Assembly (NCBI GenBank): GCA_009760885.1 | Contig: CM019718.1 | Span: 32,666,030 to 32,730,029 of the forward strand | Source: Achatina immaculata | Taxonomy: Eukaryota; Mollusca; Gastropoda; Stylommatophora; Achatinidae | Direction of reading: 5' to 3' | DNA length: 64,000 bases | Position numbers and translations under genes: made by a program | Shown here: positions 22,101-33,165 of the stretch, one piece after another | Position numbering within the stretch: position 1 is the first letter of the stretch | Layout of the letters: each line of letters starts with the position of its first letter | The notes under the pieces: model-generated | Told to the model about the DNA's origin: nothing | Seen by the model: only the letters and a program-made list of their open reading frames with translations | Database searches by the model: none

Positions 22101-25100
22101 AGATAAGCAGTGATGATTTTCTTGTAAGCTTTCAAATGAAAGATAAGCAGTGATGATTTTCTTGTAAGCTTTCAAATGAAAGATAAGCAGTGATGATTTT
22201 CTTGTAAGCTTTCAAATGTAAGATAAGCAGTGATGATTTTCTTGTAAGCTTTCAAATGAAAGATAAGCAGTGATGATTTTCTTGTAAGCTTTCAAATGAA
22301 AGATAAGCAGTGATGATTTTCTTGTAAGCTTTCAAATGTAAGATAAGCAGTGATGATTTTCTTGTAAGCTTTCAAATGAAAGATAAGCAGTGATGATTTT
22401 CATTTTAAGGACAGGGTTGGTTCTTTTACGCCAAAGTTTGCTTTGGTTTATTTTATGTTTTGCTTACATGATAGTTATGTTTCCTGGATTATGGATTAGA
22501 GTATTTAGATGCTGTTAGTCATATTTCTTGAATTAAAGTATTTGGATGCTATTTATAGCAAAGATTACAAAGAAGGACTGTAGAGTCAGAAGAAATGTTT
22601 GGTAGAGTGAAGTCAGAGTCAAAGATTTAGGATTCCTGCTCCACTACCCTGCTGGCATTGTGGCCAGCTGGAAGGGTATCAGCCCACTTTCTAATGTATC
22701 ACTCAGGACATGAGAAAATACACAGCAGCTCACACTGTCAAGATCACTAAGAGTGCCATCATACACACTGGCCATATAGAGTCAAGCTGTCAGTCACAGA
22801 GCATTCAGAGAAAAAAAAAAAACTATGCCAGGGTTTATTAACCTTATTATGCTCATTCTGCCTTGTTATACATTAAAATTTTTCAATGGGTAACACCTCT
22901 CCCATTGTGTTAGTTTTCACCTGTGCTCCCTGCCAGAAACTCAGTGTCTCTCTACTAGGTGGGCTGTACAACTAATGTTGGGAAACCTTGAACTGTGGTC
23001 TTTCTGGTGAAATTATTTATCTGATAGGCTGTACAGCTGATGTAGGGGAAACTTTGAACTGTGGTAATTCTAGTGAAATTATTTATCTGATTCTTTTCAG
23101 TTTTGCCAGGAAAAATGGTTTTCCAGTTCTGCAGCATGTAACATTGCCAAGAATTGGAGCTATTAAGACTATACTAGATACAATTGGGGAACCTTATGAA
23201 TCTACAGATACTGTAGTAGATGGTTCAGTCTCAACTGATGTAACCTCAAAACAGCACGATCCAGATCATGAGACTGAAGGTTTGTTTTTTATTGTTTTAT
23301 TGATGATTTTTACTAGCAGCTTGATTAGAAGCGTACTTGTTTGTCATATCGTTGGTTAGGAGAAAGTTATAGTTGTTAGCGTACTTGTTTGTTGTATTGT
23401 TGGTTAGGAGAAAGTTATAGTTGTTAGCGTACTTGTTTGTTGTATTGTTGGTTAGGAGAAAGTTATAGTTGTTAGCATACTTGTTTGTCGTATCGTTGGT
23501 TAGGAGAAAGTTATAGTTGTTAGCGTACTTGTTTGTCGTATCGTTGGTTAGGAGAAAGTTATAGTTGTTAGCGTACTTGTTTGTCGTATTGTTGGTTGGT
23601 AGAAAGTTATAGTTGTTAGCATACTTGTTTGTTGTATTGTTGGTTAGGAGAAAGTTATAGTTGTTAGCATACTTGTTTATCGTATTGTTGGTTAGGAGAA
23701 AGTTATAGTTGTTAGCGTACTTGTTTGTCGTATTGTTGGTTAGGAGAAAGTTATAGTTGTTAGTGTGCTTGTTTGTTGTATTGTTGGTTGGGAGAAAGTT
23801 ATAGTTGTTAGCGTGCTTGTTTGTTGTATTGTTGGTTGGGAGAAAGTTATAGTTGTTAGCATGCTTGTTTGTTGTATTGTTGGTTGGGAGAAAGTTATAG
23901 TTGTTAGCGTGCTTGTTTGTTGTATTGTTGGTTGGGAGAAAGTTATAGTTGTTAGCGTGCTTGTTTGTTGTATTGTTGGTTAGGAGAAAGTTATAGTTGT
24001 TAGCGTGCTTGTTTGTTGTATTGTTGGTTGGGAGAAAGTTATAGTTGTTAGCGTGCTTGTTTGTTGTATTGTTGGTTGGGAGAAAGTTATCATTCCATCC
24101 TGAGGCACTGTTCAGTCCAGCTGTAAAAGTGGGCTTGTTAAATGGAAGGTAAATCTGGTGATGTGAAGGCCACAGTGGTATATGGAACAGGTCAAGGAAG
24201 ATATTGACGGTAACATCAAGTCTTCTTCATGCGTCTTTGTCTCCCCCCACCATTGCTTCATCACCACTAGAACACAGTTATCCCCACCCCATTGCCCCAT
24301 CACCACTACAACACAGTTATCCCCACCCCATTGCTCCATCACCACTACAACACAGTTATCCCCACCCCATTGCCCCATCACCACTAGAACACAGTTATCC
24401 CCACCCCATTGCTCCATCACCACTAGAACACAGTTATCCCCACCCCATTGCTCCATCACCACTAGAACACAGTTATCACTATCACATTGCCCCATCACCA
24501 CTAGAACACAGTTTTCACTACCCCGTTGCTCCATCACCACTAGAACACAGTTATCCCCACCCCATTGCCCCATCACCACTACAACACAGTTATCCCCACC
24601 CCATTTCCCCATCACCACTAGAACACAGTTATCACTATCACATTGCCCCATCACCACTAGAACACAGTTTTCACTACCCTGTTGCTCCATCACCACTAGA
24701 ACACAGTTATCCCCACCCCATTTCCCCATCACCACTAGAACTCAGTTATCCCCACCCCATTGCCCCATCACCACTAGAACACAGTTATCCCCACCCTATT
24801 GCCCCATCACCACTAGAACACAGTTATCCCCCCACCATTGCCCCATCACCACTAGAACACACCTTGTTATACATTAAAATTTTTCAATGGGTAACACCTC
24901 TCCCATTGTGTTAGTTTTCACCTGTGCTCCCTGCCAGAAACTCAGTGTCTCTCTACTAGGTGGGCTGTACAACTAATGTTGGGAAACCTTGAACTGTGGT
25001 CTTTCTGGTGAAATTATTTATCTGATAGGCTGTACAGCTGATGTAGGGGAAACTTTGAACTGTGGTAATTCTAGTGAAATTATTTATCTGATTCTTTTCA

Positions 25101-28100
25101 GTTTTGCCAGGAAAAATGGTTTTCCAGTTCTGCAGCATGTAACATTGCCAAGAATTGGAGCTATTAAGACTATACTAGATACAATTGGGGAACCTTATGA
25201 ATCTACAGATACTGTAGTAGATGGTTCAGTCTCAACTGATGTAACCTCAAAACAGCACGATCCAGATCATGAGACTGAAGGTTTGTTTTTTATTGTTTTA
25301 TTGATGATTTTTACTAGCAGCTTGATTAGAAGCGTACTTGTTTGTCATATCGTTGGTTAGGAGAAAGTTATAGTTGTTAGCGTACTTGTTTGTTGTATTG
25401 TTGGTTAGGAGAAAGTTATAGTTGTTAGCGTACTTGTTTGTTGTATTGTTGGTTAGGAGAAAGTTATAGTTGTTAGCATACTTGTTTGTCGTATCGTTGG
25501 TTAGGAGAAAGTTATAGTTGTTAGCGTACTTGTTTGTCGTATCGTTGGTTAGGAGAAAGTTATAGTTGTTAGCGTACTTGTTTGTCGTATTGTTGGTTGG
25601 TAGAAAGTTATAGTTGTTAGCATACTTGTTTGTTGTATTGTTGGTTAGGAGAAAGTTATAGTTGTTAGCATACTTGTTTATCGTATTGTTGGTTAGGAGA
25701 AAGTTATAGTTGTTAGCGTACTTGTTTGTCGTATTGTTGGTTAGGAGAAAGTTATAGTTGTTAGTGTGCTTGTTTGTTGTATTGTTGGTTGGGAGAAAGT
25801 TATAGTTGTTAGCGTGCTTGTTTGTTGTATTGTTGGTTGGGAGAAAGTTATAGTTGTTAGCATGCTTGTTTGTTGTATTGTTGGTTGGGAGAAAGTTATA
25901 GTTGTTAGCGTGCTTGTTTGTTGTATTGTTGGTTGGGAGAAAGTTATAGTTGTTAGCGTGCTTGTTTGTTGTATTGTTGGTTAGGAGAAAGTTATAGTTG
26001 TTAGCGTGCTTGTTTGTTGTATTGTTGGTTGGGAGAAAGTTATAGTTGTTAGCGTGCTTGTTTGTTGTATTGTTGGTTGGGAGAAAGTTATCATTCCATC
26101 CTGAGGCACTGTTCAGTCCAGCTGTAAAAGTGGGCTTGTTAAATGGAAGGTAAATCTGGTGATGTGAAGGCCACAGTGGTATATGGAACAGGTCAAGGAA
26201 GATATTGACGGTAACATCAAGTCTTCTTCATGCGTCTTTGTCTCCCCCCACCATTGCTTCATCACCACTAGAACACAGTTATCCCCACCCCATTGCCCCA
26301 TCACCACTACAACACAGTTATCCCCACCCCATTGCTCCATCACCACTACAACACAGTTATCCCCACCCCATTGCCCCATCACCACTAGAACACAGTTATC
26401 CCCACCCCATTGCTCCATCACCACTAGAACACAGTTATCCCCACCCCATTGCTCCATCACCACTAGAACACAGTTATCACTATCACATTGCCCCATCACC
26501 ACTAGAACACAGTTTTCACTACCCCGTTGCTCCATCACCACTAGAACACAGTTATCCCCACCCCATTGCCCCATCACCACTACAACACAGTTATCCCCAC
26601 CCCATTTCCCCATCACCACTAGAACACAGTTATCACTATCACATTGCCCCATCACCACTAGAACACAGTTTTCACTACCCTGTTGCTCCATCACCACTAG
26701 AACACAGTTATCCCCACCCCATTTCCCCATCACCACTAGAACTCAGTTATCCCCACCCCATTGCCCCATCACCACTAGAACACAGTTATCCCCACCCTAT
26801 TGCCCCATCACCACTAGAACACAGTTATCCCCCCACCATTGCCCCATCACCACTAGAACACAGTTATCCCCACCCCATTGCCCCATCACCACTAGAACAC
26901 AGTTATCCCCACCCCATTGCCCCATCACCACTAGAGCACAGTTATCCCCACCCCATTGCCCCATCACCACTAGAACTCAGTTATCCCCACCCTATTGCCC
27001 CATCACCACTAGAACACAGTTATCCCCACCCTATTGCCCCATCACCACTAGAACACAGTTATCCCCACCCCATTGCCCCATCACTGCTAGAACACAGTTT
27101 TCCCCACCCTATCACCACTAGAACTCAGTTATCCCCACCCTATTGCCCCATCACCGCTAGAACACAGTTTTCCCCACCCTATTGCCCCATCACCACTAGA
27201 ACTCAGTTATCCCCACCCTATTGCCCCATCACCACTAGAACTCAGTTTTCCCCACCCTATTGCCCCATCACCGCTAGAACTCAGTTTTCCCCACCCTATT
27301 GCCCCATCACCGCTAGAACACAGTTTTCCCCTTTTGTAAGTCCTACATGGAAATGGCTGTGAGTGAAGAACTAAGAGGTACTGTAGAAAACTATTCTGTT
27401 ATCAGTATCTTTGTTCAGTGTTTTCATCTCTCTCTGATGCTGCCAGTACTGTAGCTCATGATATAATATTAACAGTAGATTCTTGCTGTAGAAGTTTTCC
27501 TCTCACTTCAGATTTTTCTCTTTCTTCAGACTCATTGCACCCACTGAAGTGGATTGTTGACATCACCCTTGCCTACAAAGATGGCAGGCCACTGGACATG
27601 CTAGGCATGTGTATAGGTTACTGTCCAGCCAATGATATTCTGCTGCACTATAGGTGAGAGTCTGTTTTATGTTTGTTTTGTAAACCTCTACTTTTGGTTT
27701 TTGTGGGTTATATAAACTGGAAAGTTTTGTGGAATTTCTGACTGAGTTCATAAAGATAGCTACATTGATAAGTTAACATGTAAAGTTAACTTGGGGAAAA
27801 AAAGTGCCAGTATGATATCCTGTGCAGTAAATTTGATTAAATCACAGTCTGTCAAAAGTTGATGGGAGAAGAAATGAAAATATGACTTGTGTTAGTTCTT
27901 TTCCCAAGTCAGTTATTACTGTCACATGAGAACAGCGGTGGTCTCAGAATTTTCTGCTTTACAAGAAATCATGTCACCAGAATGATTGTTACTACCGGAA
28001 GACTCTATGACATGTTTTTAACCTCTGCTCACCGCAGCTGCCACTTCTGTGTAAGCTTTTCTGTGAAACCAAACCATCTACGCTCACATGCAGCCTTCTT

Positions 28101-29238
28101 TGACTTTCATACTTTGGGACATAGAGATTAGATAAATAGAGAAAGTGATGTTATTAGATGAGGTTATTATGTTACAGATTAGGAAAATTTAACCAGTGAA
28201 AAGTATGTGAGGGGTTGAAATTTCTCTGCTTCCTCTAGATAATTCATGTGTGAGCAGTGCAGATTAGCAGAGAGCTCAGGGTGTACTGAGTTAATGTCAT
28301 GATAGCTTAATGGTGTCAGTGTTGTGTCTAGTACTTTTATAAAACAGTAAATATTGAGTACCATGTTGAGAGCTGTATTTCCACTAGCTTAAATTTATAT
28401 ATATTAGCATTTTTCATTCATGTTAATTCCAAGCCATGATATTTAACCTTGGCTCCAAAACTGAGGGCATTTGGTGACCTCATGGAACCTAAATATCTGT
28501 GACATTGGTTACAAGGAAGCATTTTGTCAGTCTGTATCAGAGGCTAATGAAAGCATAGACCATCTTAATACTTCTTTCTCGTAGCCTGCACTAACCTAGT
28601 GCAGCATGTGGAGCCAGATCTCTCGAGCCAGGCAATCACAGCAGAGAAATCTGTAGAGTCTTGCCATGTTCTTTTCCTTTAGTTCAGATAACTGCGCTAC
28701 TCTCAGACACATCAGTTCTCAACCATGGTGTCGCGTGACCCATTACAAGACCAGGTTTTAAAAACATGTTTGTTTCTGGTACATTTGAATTTAAAACCAA
28801 GTGGTGGAGGAATGAGGGGTTCAGCCACTGCCTGAAACAGTTTGAGAACCATTTATATAGCATTCATCTTTGTCATGTGTGATGCTTACTTGTGTGAACA
28901 ATCCACAGTCTGAGAGTTGTTGTTTCTGTGTTTTCAGAGCATATCGAGCTAAAGACATACCCAGAGATGATGATGGGCTAACCCGCTGGTTGTATAATCG
29001 ATACATTGAGAAGGAGAAGATCCTTGAATATTATTATAAGGAGGGGCAACTCTCACAGGAAGTTCTTAGTGAACAAAGACTGCTGCCACATCTTCAGATG
29101 TCTTACCTCAAGTTTGAAGTTATTCAGCAGATACTTATCCATACGTTCTGTGCAGTGTCATTATATGTGCATTATGTATTTTTAATGAAACCTGTTGCCA
29201 GCAGCATATACTCTTTTGTGATCAATATGTTCCAGTGA
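15905..29238 (+). CDS. LPGAT1: LPGAT1-like lysophospholipid acyltransferase (whole gene, six coding exons)
   Basis: Coding exons: 15905-16109, 19423-19637, 20852-20988, 23101-23279 (or its copy 25102-25280), 27530-27653, 28938-29238. All introns are GT-AG and phases fit, giving 386 residues; the human protein is about 370. It has an N-terminal membrane segment, the acyltransferase HX4D motif (NHQSTAD, H90 and D95), IFKYTNFGLIS, FPEGG (residues 171-175), VTLPR (199-203) and a hydrophobic C-terminus. The family transfers acyl chains from acyl-CoA to lysophospholipids in the ER membrane (reported for lysophosphatidylglycerol and related acceptors); this role is inferred from homology. The start at 15905 is the only Met before the first membrane segment. 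Exon 4 is duplicated. Confidence 0.9.
16110..16425. other. Intron 1, first part
   Basis: AT-rich intronic sequence before the 37-bp array. The open frames here are spurious. Confidence 0.6.
16426..17904 (+). repeat. 37-bp minisatellite, about 40 units, in LPGAT1 intron 1
   Basis: A 37-bp unit, built on cttctcagggagttatcttg followed by caggcctacatctctag, repeated about 40 times with very few variants (ctctag/ctctgg; cttctcaggg/cttcccaagg). Groups of neighbouring units share the same variants, a sign of block duplication. The unit is the 5' end of repeat X, present once at 14952-14990. Confidence 0.97.
17905..18090 (+). repeat. Repeat X, body next to the expanded array
   Basis: Matches about 14986-15175 almost base for base (ctgagtctagagct, cccaggaaaagatcatgtga, (GAA)n, gggaacatattagtccctac). 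It shows that the minisatellite grew inside a copy of this dispersed repeat. Confidence 0.85.
18091..19422. other. Intron 1, last part
   Basis: No coding exon. Around 19080-19260 there is a weak inverted SINE-like match ('gaccaagaccctattctacc'). A run of C lies at 19133-19143. The polypyrimidine 'ttatctgtttcag' precedes exon 2. Confidence 0.5.
19423..19637 (+). CDS. LPGAT1: LPGAT1-like exon 2 (HX4D catalytic motif)
   Basis: Starts after ctgtttcag and encodes VLECGDDIS..., then the catalytic NHQSTAD block (H90, D95) and IFKYTNFGLISW. It ends FFIDQ|gtaggc in phase 0. The His and Asp of HX4D are the expected general base pair of the acyltransferase family. Confidence 0.92.
19638..20309. other. 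Intron 2, first part
   Basis: Contains a GC-richer segment (19735-19900) with CTCTCGGGG repeats that looks like a repeat of unknown type. No exon seen. Confidence 0.4.
20310..20535 (+). mobile_element. Decayed RTE-like LINE C-terminal fragment in intron 2
   Basis: In shifting + frames, traces of the LINE C-terminus are readable: a WTLKRREED stretch in place of the usual WTP.GKR..GRP, then THKGWMQ and KKWREFVAAV. Several stops interrupt it. An old insertion. Confidence 0.45.
20852..20988 (+). CDS. LPGAT1: LPGAT1-like exon 3 (FPEGG motif)
   Basis: Starts after aatttag and encodes GKDVRHSQLARLRNHL, KWIIVFPEGG and FLHKRLESSQ, ending with two bases (aa) before gtaggt. FPEGG(F) is the phosphate-binding motif III of the acyltransferase family. 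Confidence 0.92.
20989..21920. other. Intron 3, T-rich first part
   Basis: Very T-rich between 21100 and 21430, with short imperfect repeats of 'ttcccttaaa..ttctgtgctacctg'. No exon. Confidence 0.5.
21921..22400 (+). repeat. 40-bp minisatellite, 12 units, in LPGAT1 intron 3
   Basis: Twelve units of exactly 40 bp; two units differ at one base (aaatgta for aaatgaa). Nearly perfect, so recently expanded or homogenised. Each unit holds aagctttcaaatgaaag, which can fold back on itself. Confidence 0.97.
23101..23279 (+). CDS. LPGAT1: LPGAT1-like exon 4, copy a (VTLPR motif)
   Basis: Starts after ttcttttcag and encodes FARKNGFPVLQHVTLPR, then IGAIKTILDTIGE and an acidic, Ser/Thr-rich variable stretch. 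It ends gaag|gtttgt. Its length is 179 nt, so phases are compatible only if exactly one of copies a and b is spliced in. Confidence 0.9.
23331..24090 (+). repeat. 48-bp minisatellite, about 16 units (copy in unit 1)
   Basis: 48-bp units starting gcgtacttgtttgt and ending agttatagttgtta, 52 bp downstream of the exon 4a donor. The first nine or so units have 'gtacttg...taggag' and the later ones mostly 'gtgcttg...tgggag', which shows a polarity along the array. 48 is a multiple of 3, which makes spurious ORFs. Confidence 0.97.
24246..24861 (+). repeat. 39-bp minisatellite, about 16 units (copy in unit 1)
   Basis: Units of 39 bp built on accactagaacacagttatc plus ccaccccattgccccatc. 39 is a multiple of 3, so all frames stay open and give long meaningless ORFs on both strands. 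Truncated at the duplication junction. Confidence 0.97.
25102..25280 (+). CDS. LPGAT1: LPGAT1-like exon 4, copy b
   Basis: Appears identical to 23101-23279, with the same acceptor and donor. If both copies were included in one mRNA, copy b would be read out of frame and reach a TAA after 13 codons. They must therefore be used one at a time, or one is skipped. It may also be an assembly duplicate. Confidence 0.75.
25332..26091 (+). repeat. 48-bp minisatellite (copy in unit 2)
   Basis: Unit-for-unit the same as 23331-24090, including the order of variants. Confidence 0.97.
26247..27331 (+). repeat. 39-bp minisatellite, about 28 units (unit 2 and beyond)
   Basis: The first 616 bp equal the array of unit 1; it then continues for about 12 more units, the last ones with 'ctcagttttccccaccctatt' variants and one shortened unit near 27110. 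The extra part shows which array end is ancestral. Confidence 0.95.
27530..27653 (+). CDS. LPGAT1: LPGAT1-like exon 5
   Basis: Starts after tttcttcag and encodes DSLHPLKWIVDITLAYKDGR followed by LDMLGMCIGY...LLHYR. It ends ctatag|gtgaga. It matches the LQWIIDTTIAYP...HVHYR block of vertebrate LPGAT1. Confidence 0.92.
27654..28937. other. Intron 5
   Basis: No exon. Near 28720-28850 there is a segment ending 'gtttgagaaccatttata' that resembles the tail at 9420-9435 (gtttgggaaccattgg), probably part of a dispersed repeat. Confidence 0.5.
28938..29238 (+). CDS. LPGAT1: LPGAT1-like exon 6 and stop codon
   Basis: Starts after tgttttcag and encodes AYRAKDIPRDDDGLTRWLYN, then RYIEKEKILEYYY and a C-terminal hydrophobic segment (about residues 345-380 of the protein). 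The stop TGA is at 29236-29238. It matches the DVPLETDDLTTWLYQRFVEK region of vertebrate LPGAT1. Confidence 0.92.
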
Positions 29239-29661
29239 TTTGACAGTATGTGTTATGATCATAACAGACCCATAGGTCTCAACCATTTATTTTTTATAGA
29301 TGTGTTACTATTAATCATCGATTATAGAGTTATTATTAATCATTGATTTACTATATTTCCATACATTTTGGTTGTCTTTTTTCAGTGTCCTTTTCATGTT
29401 TTGAGATAAAGGGATGTTCTGTATTAGCCAAAGAAACTTCTTGACTTTATCAGTAGTTCAGTGCTTTTTACAACTTGTCAAACTTTTCATTTATTTGGCT
29501 GGTAATGATTCATATTATTCTCTTTAAAGATATGTTTGCCATTTTTTTTTTCTTTTAAATCATAGATTCTGCTTATATCTTATATATGCTATCCACCAAG
29601 TGTTCTCAACATTTGGCCTGCCATGGTTCCCACTAAATCTAATGAAACATACAGACCTCAG

Positions 29662-29667
29662 AATAAA
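29662..29667 (+). terminator. Candidate poly(A) signal of the LPGAT1-like gene
   Basis: AATAAA about 425 bp after the stop codon. It is the first clear canonical hexamer downstream; real use is not shown. Confidence 0.4.
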
Positions 29668-31389
29668 GAAAGGGGCATTTAATTTAATTAAATTATTATA
29701 TACTTTAGTGTATAACTGCTGGTTATAGATTTGTTTAAAATTTAAGAGTAGGAGAGACAGAGCTGATGTCAGCATGGCTTCTTTGACAGAAGATCATGGA
29801 TGTTGAACAGGGCCCATCACTGCTTCCATTTTTTTGGGATTCTCACTAGTTTTATGGAATATGTGTCATTCTGAGATCCTCTTTCGCAGGATAATATCGG
29901 AGCACCTGTTGACTAGTTCAACGTGTAATGATGATAATCCTTTTAACATTTCTTTACAATTTGCTGGCAGTAAATACAGGAAACCAGATGGTGTGTATAC
30001 TGTTGGATCAACTGTGGTCGAACATTCAAAATGTCTTGACATTTGTTTGTTTGTTTTTTTATGACTGTGATTTTATTATAGTTTGCTGCTAGGCTGTGCT
30101 GTTTGTGCCCTTCACCCAGACACTTCGGGCTTCAGCATGGCTTATTTTAGGTCTGAGTTTGACCTTCCCATTTCAACACCTCTTCGCTCTGTCAGACTAT
30201 AGTCTGTTGCAAGAGGTCTCCACTGGGAGGTTAGGTTAGTGTCTTGGTCAGCTATGGTTTGTCAGTCCTGATGCAAGCTGTCAACTGTGAGTCACCATCC
30301 CATCATTCAGTTTGAGCACAGCAGAGATCACATGGCTGCTCTCTGAAAATGGAGACTCATCAGCAGAGAGAGCCAAATGAACTTCATCATCTGCTGCACT
30401 GATTCATGTTTACAAATAAGCTTCCACATTTTGTGTCACTCTTGATATTTCTAATCAGAAATTTGTAATCAGCTTACATTGTTCATATGCCTGTTAGTGT
30501 CTTAAAGAAAAAAATTGTTATCTGCATACAAATCTTTCACAAACCACAACAGACAGACAGAGAGGGGGCTGTTCTGAAAGTCAGAAACAAAAAAAAAAAA
30601 ACACAAACATTTTTTTATATTTTCTGTGCTAGATTAGTTTGCTTTTCTGAACTGCCATTTGGAAATTAGGGAGGGGGGAGGGGGATGGAGTCCCAGAGCT
30701 GAATCATCCTTACTATTGCTTCTCAATATACAGTAAGGAAACATGATAATAGTTATCATTTTTACAAAGGGTAAGTCTTAGTTTCAGCTGAAATAATTTG
30801 TGGTGTACAAGGCTTCTGTGTTGTACATAGAATTTGTGTTGGAACTGTATGCAATATAACCCTGCTCTGAAAACTGCTGAACTTGATAGCCAAGCACTCA
30901 TATGAACAGAACTAATTCATCACAGCCATCTTCATCTTGAAGTTACAGCGGCCAGTGTGTAAATTAAAACCACCTTTCGTAAACCACCGAACAAACTATA
31001 CTGAAATTTTAATTCAGCCAGATTTGCTCGTATTTGTAAACTGCATGTCTAATCTTTACATTATACAAGCAGATTTTGTATGTTAAGATAACGAGAACTT
31101 TTATCCATTTATCCACTTTCTTGGATGCTGAATGATAGAACGGCCACCACTTTTTTTGCCTTGTGATGTCCGGAGGCAGCAGCAGATTTTCTTTGCTTCA
31201 TTATGCTCAACTGCCAGCTTTTTTATGATGCTCCAGCTGTTTTGCATGCAGCCTTGACTTAATTGTTTTCTTGCCAGGTTGTCCTTGGTTGGCCTCTCTT
31301 CCTTCTTGCTTCCAGTATCAAGTAAATATTGTAAGAAAGTAGTTCAAAGATATTAATGTAAAGAGCAGTGAGGAGTGGAGTTAGTGTAA
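29668..31389. other. Intergenic stretch
   Basis: No coding signature. A SINE-like fragment with 'gtcttggtcagctatggttt' lies at about 30240-30300. A run of about 12 A is near 30590. Confidence 0.4.
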
Positions 31390-32470
31390 GCCCCACCACT
31401 TGATTCATTCATCATTGATTCATTTGCATGTCCCCTGCGGAACTTTGCCTCCCTAACAGCACTCCTGTAGGCCTCTCGGTTGTGAGCTAGATGGCCTGCT
31501 GCTGATGCATCTATTTGCAGATCATCAACGATGTCTTGCAGCCATCTTCGCCTTGGTCTTCCTCTCTTTCTTTTTCCCATTATGTGTCCTTCCAAGACGG
31601 TTTTCTCTAGATTATCATGATGTTTAATGTATCCAGAATATTTAAGTTTTCTCTCTTTAATTCTCATTACTAGCCAGCCTTCTTCAATATTAAGTTCTTG
31701 TAGTATGGATATATTTGTTCTTTTCTGTGTCCATGATATTTGAAGTTCTCTTCCGTAGCATTTACATTCAAAGGCATTTATGCATTTCTCAGCTGTTTTG
31801 CTAAGTGTCCAGGTCTCACAGGCATATGTTGCGATGGGAAAGATGCATGCCCTTAAAAATCTTAATTTTGTAGTTCTGTCTGTTCCTCTCCACAGCTTCT
31901 TTAGTTGTTTTACTTTCTGAAGAGCGATAGATGTCCTCCTTTTAATTTCCCTCATTGTATCTCCATTATTAGTTAGCAGTGATCCAAGATATTCAAAACT
32001 CTCCACTTCTTCCAGTTTTTCCTCATTGGTACATATATCAGCTGCCTTGTTTGTTTTGTCAGTTGTCATCAATTTAGTTTTCTTCACATTAAGATAGAGT
32101 TTTTGCTCTTCACTATTCTTACGGACTGAGATAATTAGTTTTTCCATTCCTTTTTGTGTTGTGGACAGTAATACTGTGTCATCAGCATATCTAATCTCTG
32201 GTATTTCATAACCTCCAGTTGTTATGTCATCGTAATATTCTTTGTCTACATCTTCTCTAACATTCCTCATTTTATTTTCAGTATACAAGTTAAATAATTA
32301 AGACGACAATATGCATCCCTGATCTACCCGTTTTATGTCAAACCAAGTTGTTGTTTCACCATTTATTCTCAGTGCTGCTTGTTAGTCTAGAACCACTTTA
32401 TTAGCCAGCTCAAATAGTTTTCTCTGTCCTCTCTTTTTCCTCATCAGTTTTCAAGTGGTTGTCATATTCT
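31390..32470 (-). mobile_element. RTE-type LINE, 5'-truncated, GAAT-type tail
   Basis: The minus-strand frame 32288-31353 covers the YADD box (IRYADDTVLL), then YLGSLLTNNG, ACETWTLSKTAEK, KYSGYIKHHDN, GKRKRGRPRRRW and DDLQIDASAAGHLAHNREAY. Upstream, to about 32400, a broken frame reads DQGCILSS and LFNLYTEN, the block before YADD. The tail at about 31398-31425 is a GAAT/TGAA repeat. Fragments of the same family are at 34290, 35205, 56530 and 57437. The endonuclease and RT fingers are missing. Confidence 0.88.
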
Positions 32471-33165
32471 CACGTCTCTCTTCTCATGACATGTCCAAAG
32501 AGTTTGGCTGAGCCATGTAGTGAGCTTTTAAACAGAATGTAGGATATCTTTTGTCATGTTAAAGAACCTTATAGCACATAGGTATCAGTATATGCAAAGA
32601 AAACGTATGTATGTATAAGAGAAGTTTGTGTGCCAGACAGGTCAAAATCCAAAATGAAGTTTTGAGTAACAACTTTTTAAAAGTTTGCAGAGTGAAAAAT
32701 AGCTTCTAAATGTTTGTTTGTGCACATGGTCTCAATTTGTAGGTTCTTCACCATGAATGATAAGGAACAATGTATAAGTAAGTTAAACTTAGAATTTGAA
32801 ATAGTGATAGGGGAGAGAATTGATACAGTAGGATGTCTGTAATAAATATACTGTTCTAAAAAAGAAACGCAACAAATACGAAGTTGCAATTTAAACTGAA
32901 GTTTGCTGATCAGACAAGGGCAAATTGCCTGAAACATTCACTTGGACATCAACTTCACATGCTGACCTGAATTGTACTTAGCAGATGATTCATAAGCACA
33001 GAAAAGTGACACTAACCAAAACAGCATTTTTGACAATAACTCATGACAGGTTCATGAGAATCACATGAAATATACCGAACACAAAACTCACTGACCATAT
33101 TATTGAATGTCTATAAAAGATTGAAGCTGCTCGAATCAATTCATTTGAAAATTCATTGTGCAAGT

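Larger units (their letters stand above)
22861..26862 (+). repeat. 2001-bp tandem duplication carrying LPGAT1 exon 4
   Basis: Unit 1 is 22861-24861 and unit 2 is 24862-26862; every checked position in unit 2 equals unit 1 plus 2001 with no difference seen. Each unit holds the intron 3 end, exon 4, a 48-bp minisatellite and the beginning of a 39-bp minisatellite. The junction (24861/24862) lies inside the 39-bp array: unit 1 breaks off after 'ctagaacaca' and unit 2 begins 'ccttgttatac'. A real recent duplication and an assembly artefact caused by the long arrays are both possible. Confidence 0.93.

Noticed and set aside
22988..23359. 123-codon ORF starting MNCGLSGE as a stand-alone gene
   Set aside because: It is exon 4 of the LPGAT1-like gene read through its flanking introns; only 23101-23279 is coding.
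23765..25984. 72-codon frames with repeated CCIVGWEKVIVVS-like peptides
   Set aside because: Encoded by the 48-bp minisatellite in an intron; no start context or conservation.
24182..27362. Long overlapping open frames on both strands (up to 385 codons)
   Set aside because: They are products of the 39-bp minisatellite: a period divisible by 3 keeps every frame open. The peptides are simple repeats without a family.
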